Of a stretch of 64,000 nt of DNA, positions 24,386 through 35,500 are shown piece after piece; position 1 is the stretch's first letter, and every line of letters begins with the position of its first letter. This DNA comes from Ceratodon purpureus (taxonomy: Eukaryota; Streptophyta; Bryopsida; Pseudoditrichales; Ditrichaceae), in assembly GCA_014871385.1 (NCBI GenBank), contig CM026425.1, forward strand, positions 12,081,152 through 12,145,151, given 5' to 3'. The notes under the pieces were generated by a model, which worked only from the letters and a program-made list of their open reading frames with translations, did not search any database and was not told the DNA's origin. The position numbers and the translations under genes were made by a program.

Positions 24386-25057
24386 TTGTTTGAGGAATTC
24401 TTATTTTTTAATTATGTGAATTCCAATTCAATTATTATTTTATTTTTAAATTTGAAACATTTTTTCAACAAAGTGTTTGTTAACCTACATATTTTTGAAT
24501 AACAAGTATATGTATATTCTCATAATTTATTGTGAAACTATTAGGGATTCAAATTCAAATTCTTGTAGAATAAGTTAACATACATTCCAAGCTCTAAATA
24601 ATAAAATAATATCAATTTAAATAATGTATGAACATATGAAATTTTTAAAAAATAATAATTAATGTTGACCTATAAAATGGAAATGACTATTCTTCAGATT
24701 TGAAATTTGAGATCTTGCAAATTTAATATGTCCAAATTATGTCCAAACTTTCATATATAATATATCAATAATACAATGTAGAAATAAAATAATAATTATT
24801 AATTGAAGTGGTTTTGAACAAGTAGTCTTGACATAATAAATGATTGTTTACTTTTAGAATCTTGACATAATAAATGACAATTATTTCTAGAGTTACATAA
24901 TAAAATCATAGACTCAGACTCTGTCTAATTGTTTTGCCAAAAATCAAAAAATAAATAAATGACAAGGGATTCTTGTGTGCATGTGGGAAATATTTGACAA
25001 GTATGAAACAAATGCCATGACATGTAGGTAAATAACATAAGCGTTACATGATCAATA
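24386..25057. other. AT-rich spacer before the oxygenase relic
   Basis: Very AT-rich with no gene. A short duplication is visible near 24830-24875 (cttgacataataaatga twice). It may include the decayed upstream part of the oxygenase-like gene, but no coding text can be followed here. Confidence 0.4.
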
Positions 25058-26096
25058 GTGAAACTGCATTCCCAAAAAATGCAATTAATGAGGTTGAAGA
25101 ACATATTCGTGAGGACGTTATTAATTCCATTAAAGATCGAGAAATGGAAAAGATACAAGAAGAAAGTTAATGTTCAGCTCCTTTATCTTCCACAGCGAAC
25201 CAACCATGAATTTTTGGGAGAAAAAGATTTTATGAACATCATTAAACCATTTCAAGAACGGAGTGTTTCTATATTTAATGGAATAAAATAAGTGATTAAC
25301 ATGGCCGAACATAAAAAATTTATCGAAAGGGAATAAGAAGAAGATTTTTCCATAATGGTTGAAGTACGAGATTCATCCATGTTTATCAAAAATAACATAC
25401 CTATTGGAATGGTTCTTTTTAAGGATCTTGATGAGAAGACATGTCGAAATTTTGTCAAGGATTTAAATCAAAAATATACAAAGGGAGGTTCTGTTCCTAG
25501 AGGCAAAAATAAAGGAGGTGCAAAGATGGTTATATGTGGATGGTGATACATTATAGAAACGGATGATTTTGGAAAATTCTGCCACAATGATAAATCAAAA
25601 CAGAATGCAAATGAATATCCTAAAGAAAGTCTAAGTGAAATGGGTGCAACATGGACAAATATGGTATCAAAGGAACTCAATTCACAATTTCATTTGCGGA
25701 TGAATGATTTAGAAGCTTTACATCCACGTTCTATTTCCGATTTCTGGTGCAGAGTTGGAGACAGTCCCTTTTCTATGATAGGTATGACTAAAAATTATTA
25801 TTCTTCTCCGCGTATAGATTCAAAAGATACAAAGTATAGTTTTATCTTGTGGTTCAGAACTACGGAACCTTGTACATGTGGAGGATCCATATTTCCTGAA
25901 TGGAATTTATTCATAAAACCTGGTCAAGTTATGATCTTATTGTTTGATGCAGCTAAAACTTGCCACTTGGCATTACACCAAAAAGAACTATAGATTTCAA
26001 CAAGTAAGTGTAGCTTTTGTTTTAAAAGAATCTGTAGTTGAAAATGCCTTTAAGAAGCTACAAAGGCAAATAAGAGGACCTAGTGTTTTCATATAA
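25058..26096 (+). pseudogene. decayed 2-oxoglutarate/Fe(II) oxygenase-like gene
   Basis: One frame runs from 25058 to 25993 with three in-frame stops between, and coding-like text continues in a shifted frame to a stop at 26096. The C-terminal part resembles a double-stranded beta-helix oxygenase. A strand with IDSKDTKYSFILWF could be the site of the HxD metal motif (the expected first His reads Arg here). GGSIFPEWNLFIKPGQVMIL then matches the 'GG-h-hPE-GL-h-h-pGd-hhhF' pattern, LFDAAKTCHLALHQ holds the possible distal His, and RFQQVSVAFVLK holds the Arg that would hold 2-oxoglutarate. This resembles the TET/JBP-related branch found in some algae, fungi, mosses and lycophytes. It is family-level resemblance from memory only. 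The upstream half (MGATWTNMVSKELN and a Lys/Glu-rich N-terminus) is unassigned. Confidence 0.5.
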
Positions 26097-27703
26097 CAAT
26101 GTAAAAAAAAATAAAGCAGAAGGAAAAAAAATAGCCAAAAAATTAAAAATGTAAAAAATAATAATTACGTAGACTTTTGAGAAGTTCTGGACACTGCAAA
26201 GAGTAGATGATGTATTTTTGCCTTCATCATTTGAGTAAAAAATATGTTTGTACACACTCTAGATGTTAACATGAAAGTTTGTATGATCTTTTGAAATACA
26301 TTGTACAATTAGACAAATAACCTTAATACTTGGGCTACATGTATATATAGAACATGTTATGCATATTTCCAACTATCCTAATTCTCTTCAATGTGTGACC
26401 TACATACTAGTTGATCTTCTTCTGAGGTGGGAAAAAAAAAGAACAAAAATGATCATCGCAATTAATCACCGATAATAAACAGAGTTGGATCCCTACATCC
26501 AAGCGCCTCTTTACCACTCTTGGTCATTGTTTAAACCTTCCAGGAAAATCTGATCTCAAAAATTTTCACGTCTCACTTCATGACTTACTGTGTCCTCATC
26601 GCCCGTTTTCACTCCTTCCATTTACCAGTGAAAGTAGTTCTCTAGGACAAAAAACCAAACCAAAATAAGAAGTATGCGGGCGAGGGCGGACAAATCACAG
26701 TGTTTGCAAATGCTGGGAACTATCCTTGCTCTTGCTCACGCTCGGTGGAGGAAAAAAAATTCTAAGTCCTCCCCAAGAAGCAATGTTTCACGTGCAGGAC
26801 GTAGGATGAGATGTTGTTTTGTCACATGGCTTAACATGCTTGATTCTAGTTGTGTCTACCCTATACCATCAAAGGTTTAGCAAATGAGCTTCAATGTTGA
26901 ACTAGCATCTGCTAATTCTACGAGGTGTTGAAATGGTTTAGAATTTCATTATGGTATGATTCCTAGTGTGATTACAATAGCATGCTTGTAAGTTGTAACC
27001 ATCAGGGTCGTCAAGTAGAAACTTAGCTACCACATTGTGTTAAATATTGTAGCAACTGCGCTTAGCAAGTTCAAACTTCTTGCTTGTGACATTATTGACA
27101 CGTATCCAAATCTTATATAAAACCATTTGATATCACCTCAAGGGTCCGGCCACACACTCTGTTAACAAGTTTGATTCATCAAATACAAAACAAAAATCGA
27201 GCATCTTCTAATCTGAATAAATCTATCTCAAATCTATCTCAATTTACTGATGAAATGTTAAATCTGTGTCACTAGTCTTCCTGCTTCACGACATAGATTA
27301 TTGTGTGTGAATCACGATTACTATGAAAATTCTTGGCACGATTGCAAATGTATTTTACGTGAAGGAGTAAGGCCTATGAAAGCGGCAAGGACTTGGATAA
27401 TTGTAGCTCATTGCAATTATAACAATTGAACCACTTTAACAACGCCGTCCTTTACTAGCTATTACGTTGGCCAATGTTCCTCCTCAATACGTTTGATTAT
27501 CCATCTAGAATCGTCTATAATCACAATGCTACACAAGTAAGTAAAATCAGCAATATATACAAAATTTTACTCGATAAGTACTCATCTTCGTACAATATTG
27601 TCATCAATCAATTCGAGTTGTGTTTTGTAAAGAATGGAAGGATTCTTGGAAGACTATTGTTGGATAATCAAAGATTTCTGGTCTAAGGGTAGTTTTTCAA
27701 CAT
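26097..27703. other. intergenic DNA
   Basis: No gene is recognised. 26278-26375 is the partner of the repeat at 20786-20885. 26640-26880 is less AT-rich and has an open plus frame of 68 codons (26674-26880) with no known domain. The rest is AT-rich. Confidence 0.45.
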
Positions 27704-28430
27704 TTAATCGACACGCACGTACTTCATTAAGTGACACATGAATTTGGAGGAGGTGGCCTGTGAATCTTGCATCATCATCTTGCGCCAAATCCTCGCATCA
27801 AATGCTGCCTCCCGAATGCAAGTGCCCTTGCAAGTGCACTGCCACTCGCACGAGGATAGCTTGGCCGAGAAAATTGATTCTGGCACCAGCGGTGCAGGTG
27901 TAAGATACCACTTCCCCCGAACCATCTTCAGCATCAAGCACTTCACGTGCAACTAATTCAACGCCGAAAATCTATGGTTGTGTGGGTTAAAGGAGTAGAA
28001 GCTCTTCTTGTATGCTGGCCACGAGATCTCCTGCACGCAATGCCACTGGGATGTCACTCCCCCTGGGATCAAATGCAACAGCTATTGCTAGTACCCTTGG
28101 CCTTGATCCGTGTTCTGCAAGCAGCTTGCTATTGCTTAGCATGGGCGCATACATTGCTCTCTAAGTTAGGTCAAGATGCGGTTTAGGGATGTCATTCTGA
28201 TGTATCAAGTCCAAAACTGTGCCAAACAGACCACGAATTGCACAAAGAAGAATGCGGCATTCATACTCAACGAGCCGACATGCTGGTCCAAGCAAAATCT
28301 TTCATTATTCATGTACAGGACAATATTTTTAGTCAATTGCACAGCTTCAACCCGCCTCTTCAGAAAGTCTAGATGCATGTTTTGTATGATTATACATACA
28401 TAAGAAAATAAAGCATGCGTCTCTCCCACT
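27704..28430 (-). other. coding-like minus-strand relics, unknown family
   Basis: Composition rises towards genic levels. On the minus strand, several short frames look protein-like: SQWHCVQEISWPAYKKSF around 28000-28055, SSCEWQCTCKGTCIREAAF around 27797-27853, and LKRRVEAVQLTKNIVLYM around 28312-28365. They lie in different frames and are separated by stops, so they are either exons of an unrecognised spliced gene or a decayed one. I can name no family. They lie downstream of, and on the same strand as, the CML at 28664-29200. Confidence 0.3.
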
Positions 28431-28663
28431 CAGAACGGTTGTTGATCTGTGCCTGCGTATTTTTAAGCTATAAATCTTTAATTGACAATTGTGCTCTAAT
28501 TGATTACGGTAATTTACAGCTCTAGAAACCACCCCACTGCATTAGGCTATTACAGAAGACAGAGAAGGACAAACTTCAAAGGAAGATTTCTCCTCTACAT
28601 CTTTACATTCAGAGTACAGCTAAGCAAGAAATTTTACCACCTGATGGTCCATTCACAAGGTGC

Positions 28664-29200
28664 TCACGCGGCTGAGAAAGGACCGCGGTTGTCGTTCATC
28701 AAAGCCTGAAATTCCAGCAAGCTCATCACCTGGTCGCCGTTGTCGTCCACACTTTTGATCATGCACCGACATTCCTCCAAAGAAAATTTCTCCTCTCCAA
28801 ACGCACCCAAGACTTTGTGAAGCTCCTCAGGGGAGATGAACCCATCTTTGTTGGTGTCAAATTTGTTGAATGCAGCGGCCAAGGCATCAGACTCCCCATC
28901 CGAGCAACCAAAGGACTCCGAATCAAGAGAGCTGCAGGTGCTGATGGCCTGCGTGTTCAATTCAATAAACTCACAGAGATCAAGCTGGCCATCTCCGTCG
29001 CTGTCCACACGCTTGATCAGCATCTGAAGCTCTTCTTCCGTGACCGCGTCCCCCAGCTCTCGAACCACCGTGCCTAACTCTTGGATGGAGAGCTTCCCAT
29101 CGCCGTTAAGGTCAAAGAACTCAAATGCATCCGAAAGCTCCTTCAACAACTCTTGCGAAGGCTTCCTACCATGCGTTTCACATTCTGTTACAAACGCCAT
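28664..29200 (-). CDS. calmodulin-like protein, four EF-hands (copy 2)
   Basis: Intronless, 178 codons plus stop, starting at the ATG at 29200. EF-hand loops lie at residues 30-41 (DLNGDGKLSIQE), 66-77 (DSDGDGQLDLCE), 115-126 (DTNKDGFISPEE) and 152-163 (DDNGDQVMSLLE). The fourth loop has Ser where copy 1 has Asn at position 9, but keeps acids at 1 and 12. Several stretches align with copy 1 at 17671-18243: the GFGDEKVS/AFGEEKFS hinge, the CRCMI segment before the last loop, and the FEALMN/FQALMN end. The two are therefore paralogues on the same strand, probably from a local duplication later separated by insertions. The N-terminus (18 residues before the first helix) and the inter-lobe linker differ most, and this is where target or location specificity usually changes. 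Confidence 0.93.
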   Translation of the reverse strand: MAFVTECETHGRKPSQELLKELSDAFEFFDLNGDGKLSIQELGTVVRELGDAVTEEELQMLIKRVDSDGDGQLDLCEFIELNTQAISTCSSLDSESFGCSDGESDALAAAFNKFDTNKDGFISPEELHKVLGAFGEEKFSLEECRCMIKSVDDNGDQVMSLLEFQALMNDNRGPFSAA

Positions 29201-30757
29201 ATCGATCAAGCCCCTACAAAGTCTGCAGAATCCTTCACAACGAGACCCAACTACAAGCTAGCTCCTTCACGCACATCCAAATACTGATCAAACACTCGGG
29301 TCGCTACCAAACGATCACCAACAACCGGTCCAAGTGACCACTGCGGAATCTTGTACAGACAAGTGGTAATATCTCCCCGACAACCGGTCAATCAACACAT
29401 ACTACAATATAAAGATCGATGATATAGCAACGACTAAATATGAATTTGCAAAACATTATAAGGTCATCACGACGTAGTGTAAGTATTAGTACTCTTATCC
29501 TTCCATACGACGCATCCTGTCCGCTCCCAGTCCACCAGAACCACCATCAGATCTCAGTAAAGTCTTCTAGAACCGCATCCGGCTCGTCCGATCACTGCTC
29601 CAGATGCCACAGCATCCCCGAAGGAAACAGCCCAGGAAACGTAATTGTGAAAGAATATAGAGTATATCTTGCGCACAACGGCGTACTGCAGTGGTAGGCA
29701 GCTTGTAATCTAGTAAAATAATAGCTGACGATGCGCGATCTAGTGGATCTCTCCGACTAGAGGTCAACCGAGAATGGACTAAGTATGCGGTAACTTAGTA
29801 GTGGGCTCTAATCTGGTGGTGAACACGTCAAAACTGACGTGCGCCATCGAGGGTGAGGAAGTGTCGGAGGAGACAGTACAACAGTTGCATTGTTACCATT
29901 GCCCGTAAGTTCCCACTCGCAGTGCATGCCGATTCCCGAACTGAGTCCTCCGTGGTAGGTGAGGTTTTTAGTCGGGGTGCGTCGGCAAGGGTGCCCGGCG
30001 GGGCCCCCTGCCCATGTCTGCACTAAGGTAAGATGCTGCATAACCGTAAGCGACCGAAAACCGTTGACATCCATAACGTATGTTCATTTCAGGTTGATAA
30101 TGTAGCTCTCTAGTACATGGCTTATTTTTCATGTCACAGAAAACAAGTCATGTAATGCTAGACTATATTTCTACCTTAGAATGAACAAACATGTTACATG
30201 CTAACGATTTTCTGTCGTGTACGGTTTTGGAGGATCTTACATTAGTGATCCCAGAAGTGATTAAATTATGATCGGTTGCTACCAAAATAATGGGGCTGCG
30301 AAATCTAGGGGAAAATTAAAAAAAAAAAAAATTATTTGAGTTAAAATGAATAGCGTGGTAAAAATATATAGCAACTTTTTTATATTTTTTCATGTATATC
30401 ATCATGGTATCACCTTTGTATCTCAAGTGTACGGCAGGGTGACATAGTTATTTTATGTGGTGTATGATTTAAGTGGAAAAAGTAGCTAACAAGTGTAGAG
30501 TTAAGCTCCCGCACGAGTGCATCACAGGGAATGAAGCGAGTGAAGGAAGAAGGGGTGAGTGAATTTAATTTGCACTCACGCTAAAGTTTGGGGACATAAT
30601 CCGGCGTCAAGCACAACCATATTTCTTTTCATTTGTGGTCTCTTTTTGACATAAGTTCTTCTGCTTGGCAACACAAATTCAAACCACGCCTCAGGCACAT
30701 TGGCTAGCCTGGTCACAGACTTCGCGCCATATTGGCGCAAAGTAAGCTATGTACATG
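29201..30757. other. upstream region of CML copy 2 and intergenic DNA
   Basis: 29.2-29.8 kb should carry the CML promoter and leader on the minus strand. 29.8-30.07 kb is GC-rich (ggcggggccccctgcc near 29997) with an open minus frame of 88 codons and no recognisable domain. After that the DNA is AT-rich, with an A13 run near 30317. No other gene is seen. Confidence 0.45.
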
Positions 30758-30878
30758 GTGAGCCCCCCGTAGGGGGGGCTCACGCGATGGGAGCCCCCGA
30801 GCCGTAGGGCAAGGGCGGTAGCCCGGCCCGAGGTGTAGGGGCTCCCATCGCGTGAGCCCCCCCTGCGGGGGGCTCACC
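30758..30878. repeat. GC-rich nested palindrome
   Basis: Two arms of about 41 bases (30758-30798 and 30838-30878) are inverted copies of each other with one or two mismatches. Each arm is itself a palindrome: GAGCCCCCC, a 3-base spacer, GGGGGGGCTC. The loop (30799-30837) is also GC-rich. The block could extrude as a large cruciform or, if transcribed, fold into a very stable hairpin with two side stems. It stands out against the surrounding AT-rich DNA and abuts the GC-rich element at 30881-31182. Confidence 0.9.
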
Positions 30879-30880
30879 CT

Positions 30881-31182
30881 GCGTAACCCCCGAAGGAGAA
30901 CATTTTATTCAGGGCAGCCCTGTAATGTGTCATCCGAGGTAGCATGACGAACATGGATCTGGCGGTTTGAATGATACATGATAGGCGCGTGGGCTCAGGC
31001 TCAGCAGGTCTGCGATTCGATTCCCCTCGGAGTCGCGAGGGAAGGGCTGCCCGAAACTGACGAAAAATTTCCACTTCGTGCCCGGGATTTTGGGCCCCGC
31101 GGGTTTTTCCTCGTGGCGGGGATTACGCCCAAAAGCCCGGCGCCCCAATCGTCGCGGGGGATTATGCTGTAGGGGGTTACGT
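30881..31182 (+). mobile_element. GC-rich island with short inverted ends and a tRNA-like B box
   Basis: The left end reads gcgtaaccccc (30881-30891); the right end read inward is acgtaaccccc (31172-31182), giving a 10-bp terminal inverted repeat. Near the right end the motif is echoed as gggattacg and gggattatg. In the middle, gattcgattcc (31014-31024) matches the polymerase III B box GGTTCGANTCC at nine of eleven positions, downstream of ggctcaggctcagcagg, which has weak A-box character. It could be a tRNA-derived SINE or a small DNA element. No coding capacity is evident; an open minus frame of 94 codons looks compositional. No target duplication was identified. Confidence 0.45.
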
Positions 31183-32030
31183 GTTTCTTCTACATCATGA
31201 ATACAACCATACAAAATACCATTTATGTTTATAAGTAAAATGATTTATAATAAAAAAAACATAATTCTTTTGAACAATCTGCAAATTTGAAAATCAAACT
31301 ATTGTAAACAAGAATAATAATTCATCATTCCAAGACATTATAATCTGTAAAATTCTAGAACATTACATGAAACTTCTATTCAATTTTATTTATTCAGTAT
31401 TTATTGGTGTGTGAGTAGTCAGGACACAAGTGAGTGATCTAGCAAACGGGCCAAGCCTAGAGGCGCTGAGGCTTCAATGACGTCATTGCGAACAAAGAGA
31501 CATGGAGAGACTTGGCTGTTGTTAGATGAAGTGCCACCAATGATGGTGCAAAATAATGATCTGATAGCCATCTTATAACAATTATGATATGATGCTACCT
31601 TCCACATATGTTAAGCACTCTTAAAGCTCAGTTTTTTAGAAACTGATCAGTTTATGGGCTCCACTGTGACAAAATTTAATTGTGCATTCCACTATTGAAC
31701 TCCAAAAAGATTTATTTCTTGTCAATTGTGTTTTACTTCTCTGGTTGGTGAAGCATAGTAGTGTACGCAATAGAACAAATTTCCAACATAAAGATTGGAA
31801 CACGTGGCATTACTGCAGAAGTAAAGTAGGATGTAAAAAGAAAGAAGTATGATCTTTTGGATTAGAAATCAAATTCAAAATTTTTATTGAGTTTTTTATC
31901 TTCAAATAACTTGTTTCCAAATTACTTGTAGAAGACTGTTAAGTTCTTCAATTTTCTCTTTAAACAGTGATTGTAGAATTGACTCTTCAAAGTTTATTAA
32001 ATAATTATTGTAAGCATTGCATTGATCATC
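31183..32030. other. AT-rich intergenic DNA
   Basis: No gene is seen. A GC-normal patch at 31410-31610 has a 62-codon minus frame with no known domain. There are no terminal repeats or RNA gene signals. Confidence 0.5.
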
Positions 32031-32033
32031 TTA

Positions 32034-32297
32034 GAGCATCCCCAGTGAGCTGTAAACCTGTAAGCCTGTAATTATGAGAACGTCGTTCTCCCAAACCTGA
32101 GTGCCTTTCCGAAGCAAAACATTCCAAAACCGTTTACAGATTTACAGGTTTGCCCCAAAAAACCTTCCAAAATGAGGTTTCGACCTGTAAATTACAGACT
32201 TACAAGCTCGAATATAGGCTTGGCCTGAACCGCAATTCACGTCTTTCTACATCTTTCCGATTACAGGTTTACGGTTCAGGCCTCACTGGGGATGCTC
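32034..32297. mobile_element. PIF/Harbinger (Tourist-like) MITE, 264 bp
   Basis: Inverted ends GAGCATCCCCAGTGAG at the left (32034-32049) and the same sequence read inward from the right (32297 back to 32282). They are flanked by a TTA trinucleotide on both sides (32031-32033 and 32298-32300), the target preference of PIF/Harbinger elements. GAGCATCYCCA-type ends are common in plant Tourist-like MITEs. Internal inverted pieces (gtaaacctgtaa near both ends) add further pairing. It is non-coding and looks intact and fairly young, because the ends are still identical over 16 bases. Confidence 0.88.
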
Positions 32298-32346
32298 TTA
32301 TGTACATGTAAATTACATCAAATCTAAATTTTGAGTTTAACAACTA

Positions 32347-32594
32347 CTCCCTCTGTTTCACAAAGAAACCATGGTTTTCACAAATACTTTGTTTCATAAA
32401 GAAATCATGGTTTCATTATTACCAGGTAAGTCATCTGTCAGGGATTCAAAGGAGGAGGTGACACCAGTCCAGGGAATTTTGGAGCTTTATCTTAATGGCA
32501 GTTGCTGCATTCTGACTTGATGAAACTAAATAGCAGTTGATGCATACTAACTGTAGTCACTGTACTTAATCGTGCCCCAAAAGGAAAAGGGGAG
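32347..32594. mobile_element. Stowaway-like MITE, 248 bp
   Basis: The left end CTCCCTCTGTTTCA resembles the Stowaway consensus CTCCCTCCGT. The right end read inward starts CTCCCCTTTTCC. Both ends are flanked by TA (32345-32346 and 32595-32596), as expected for Tc1/mariner-type insertion. The ends match exactly for only five bases and loosely beyond, so the call is moderate. It lies only 49 bases from the Harbinger-like MITE. Confidence 0.45.
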
Positions 32595-32596
32595 TA

Positions 32597-35500
32597 TATA
32601 TCTACTAAAGTATTATAATGTGCAAGGTTATTTCTTGAACCTCATAAGAGTATTCTTGATGGATTTCAAAAATTTATAAAAGTATTTGAAAGATTTCATG
32701 CAAAATTTTAAAAACTTTACTAAGCCATGTAAGCCTTAATATGAATAAAATGTGCATGATCTTGTTCATCTCTTGAATTTGGGCTTTTTTGTTGTTTCCT
32801 CAAAGCATACTTGTCTTTTCTTGACCATGCATTTTTATTTATTTTTTAATTTGAGATGGCAGGGTATATAATAAATGCACTGCAACTCTCCCACATCTTT
32901 TCCCACTGTTGTTTGTATGGTAGACGCACCTAAAACCACCAACTTAAGCAATCTGACATTTATTTAGCAATTCAAAATTCTTTAAAAAATATTCTAATCT
33001 TCAAAATAGGATTTTATGAGGAGTGCAAAAATTTGTATCATGAAATTTGTAATTCTCAATTTTATAGAAAATCTCAAAGTGTCAAGTAATTTGTGACCTA
33101 GTTCTAACTTAGAAATTCCTATGAACAATAATAGTGGTCCTCAACTTTGAACCCAAAACCGTATTTTATGATTGTGAGAGTTCACCCACTAGCAAGGTGA
33201 CCAATAAGCAAATTAGTCCTCCAAATGAGGACTAATTCGTTTTTAGAGACTCTGAAGGTTAGTGGGATCATACTTGAGTGTGGTGATTTTGGGGGCTGTG
33301 GTGATTTTAGGTGCGTCTACCATGATGTGAAGTGGGCCTTCCCTGTGGTAGGCATGGGTAGGCATGGCACTATTGCACACTGGACTACCATCAGCGTTGT
33401 AACTAATTTTGATCCTGAGAGATGGTGAAAGATGTTTACTTTGAGAATGAAAGCATGTTTGTGTAAGTTAGTAATTTGGATCTGCATGTAACAGAACTTG
33501 CAGAGCAGAGCAGGTCATGGATCCACATAGCTGCATGCTCCCTACACATTGGAGAGAATAGCACTTATTTACAATCTTGCACAAGCTAAACTCACCATCT
33601 TGCATACATGGATAATGTTTTGGACTGGAGTATGTAAAATGTTTTGGAATGGCGTAGTTCATTTTTAATAGTTCAAAGTAGTAAACTTATTCATTTTGTC
33701 ATCCAGCATTTGAAAGCTTGTATTTAGGTTTGTTGAGGCCCTTGAGGGAGTATTTGGATTGTAGTAAGATTGTCAAAGGTAGGTAAAATTGTATCATTCA
33801 TTGTGCTCTAATGGTAATGGAAAGTAATGGAAAGCAAGGTGGGAAAAAAAAAGTTATGAGAGAAATCTTACAACAACGAAATAGATGGGATTTAAATACA
33901 AATTACTTTAATTGCTTATCATTTTTGTTAATCTAGTATTTTTGTAGAAATTGATATGAGATAAGATTATTCAATGAATATTTGATTTTTTCATATATAA
34001 AACTCAAAATTGTTAGGTCATCGTAAAGTATGAGAACAATATATAGACTTTCAGTTTTCTTTTTAGTCTTTAGAATTATTTCTTAATTCGTCCAAAATTT
34101 GAAGAAAACTTAAGTCCTTTATCTAGATAGTTAAAATGAACCTCAAAGGAATTCTATATGTTTAGAAATAATTGAGAAAATGTGAAAGATTTCCAAAAAA
34201 AAAAATGATATTTTAAGCAAAGAAAAAATTCACATACAAAGGTTGCTAGAGTTAATATGATCTCAAATAGAACTTTTTGACATCTAGTAAAGACTTTAAT
34301 TGAAGTAGCATTGAGTTGTTTGGAAAGAGAAATTAAAGAAGTTAAAAAAAATCTGATCTTGCGATTTCTTATTCACACTCCATTGTCTTTACTAATAAGT
34401 CTTTGTTTTTGAGGTTTAATTTCTAATTTTTTTTCTGTAACATATTTAAGCTCAAAAAATCCAATTATGTGTATGTAATTTTACTACTTTGATCAAAAAA
34501 TGTATCCCCACCATATATTAAAGAAGAAGGATTATACTTATCTTAAAGGTTGATGTAAAATAAAATAAAGAACTCTTTTCTCATAGGATATGTTTTGATG
34601 TACTTATTGGGCTACCAAATTTAATTCATTTTGTAAAAAAAGATTAAATATATGCTTAGAATCATATATCAATTTATTCTTTAAAATATATTCATGATTT
34701 AAAAATGTCCAAGAAATCATTAAAATATAGAACAAAAGAAAACTCTATTGTATTTTAATTGAATAAAAAAATAGCACTTGATGTATCAATATCCCTTTTA
34801 ATGTATAAGTTTCATGGAACCACATTAGATTGATGCCACCCTTTTGAATTCCAAATCTCTCTATAAGTGTTTTTCACCTCAAAACCTTTTTTAAAGAATA
34901 TTTGTAAAATTATTATTCTACGTCACAATTGGATTTTGTATTATTGGAATATAGGTTTGAAGTATGTAAAATTTTGACCAAGAAAAAATTGCATTTACTT
35001 CAATACAACAATGACCTTCAAAAAATGATATCATAAGTTTCTATAAATTAAAAATAAAAAATAAAAAAATAAATAAATAAATAAATAAATCAGAAATTAA
35101 AAGAAATTCAAAGAAATTCAAAGAAATTAAAAGAAATTCAAAGAAATTAAAAGAAATTCAAAGAAATTCAAAGAAATTGATATTATTTTATATGATAAGG
35201 TTATTAATTATAAAATTTAAATATTATTATAAAATATTAGTAATAGTGTTGGTGAGTCTTGACATGAAGTAGAATTTGAATTCAAATCAAACAACCTTTT
35301 AATCTACATCAACTCCATAATGATCATTTCACTAGTACCTTATAATATTTTTCTCAAAACCTTCGATTTTAGACGCACTTTTGGACCTTTAGATTAAATG
35401 CATATTATTTTATGAAATCATTAGTAAGAAATAAGATTTGAAGCGGTAGGAAGTAGTTCCATAGAGACCAATTAGGGAGGAATGGTTGCAGAGATGTGTC

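Noticed and set aside
30881-31182. Recent organelle DNA insertion as source of the GC island
   Set aside because: No organelle gene is recognised and the inverted ends fit an element better; not excluded without a search.
35330-35345. Another CACTA end (cactagtacc)
   Set aside because: It lacks the GAAAA continuation, a partner end and subterminal repeats.
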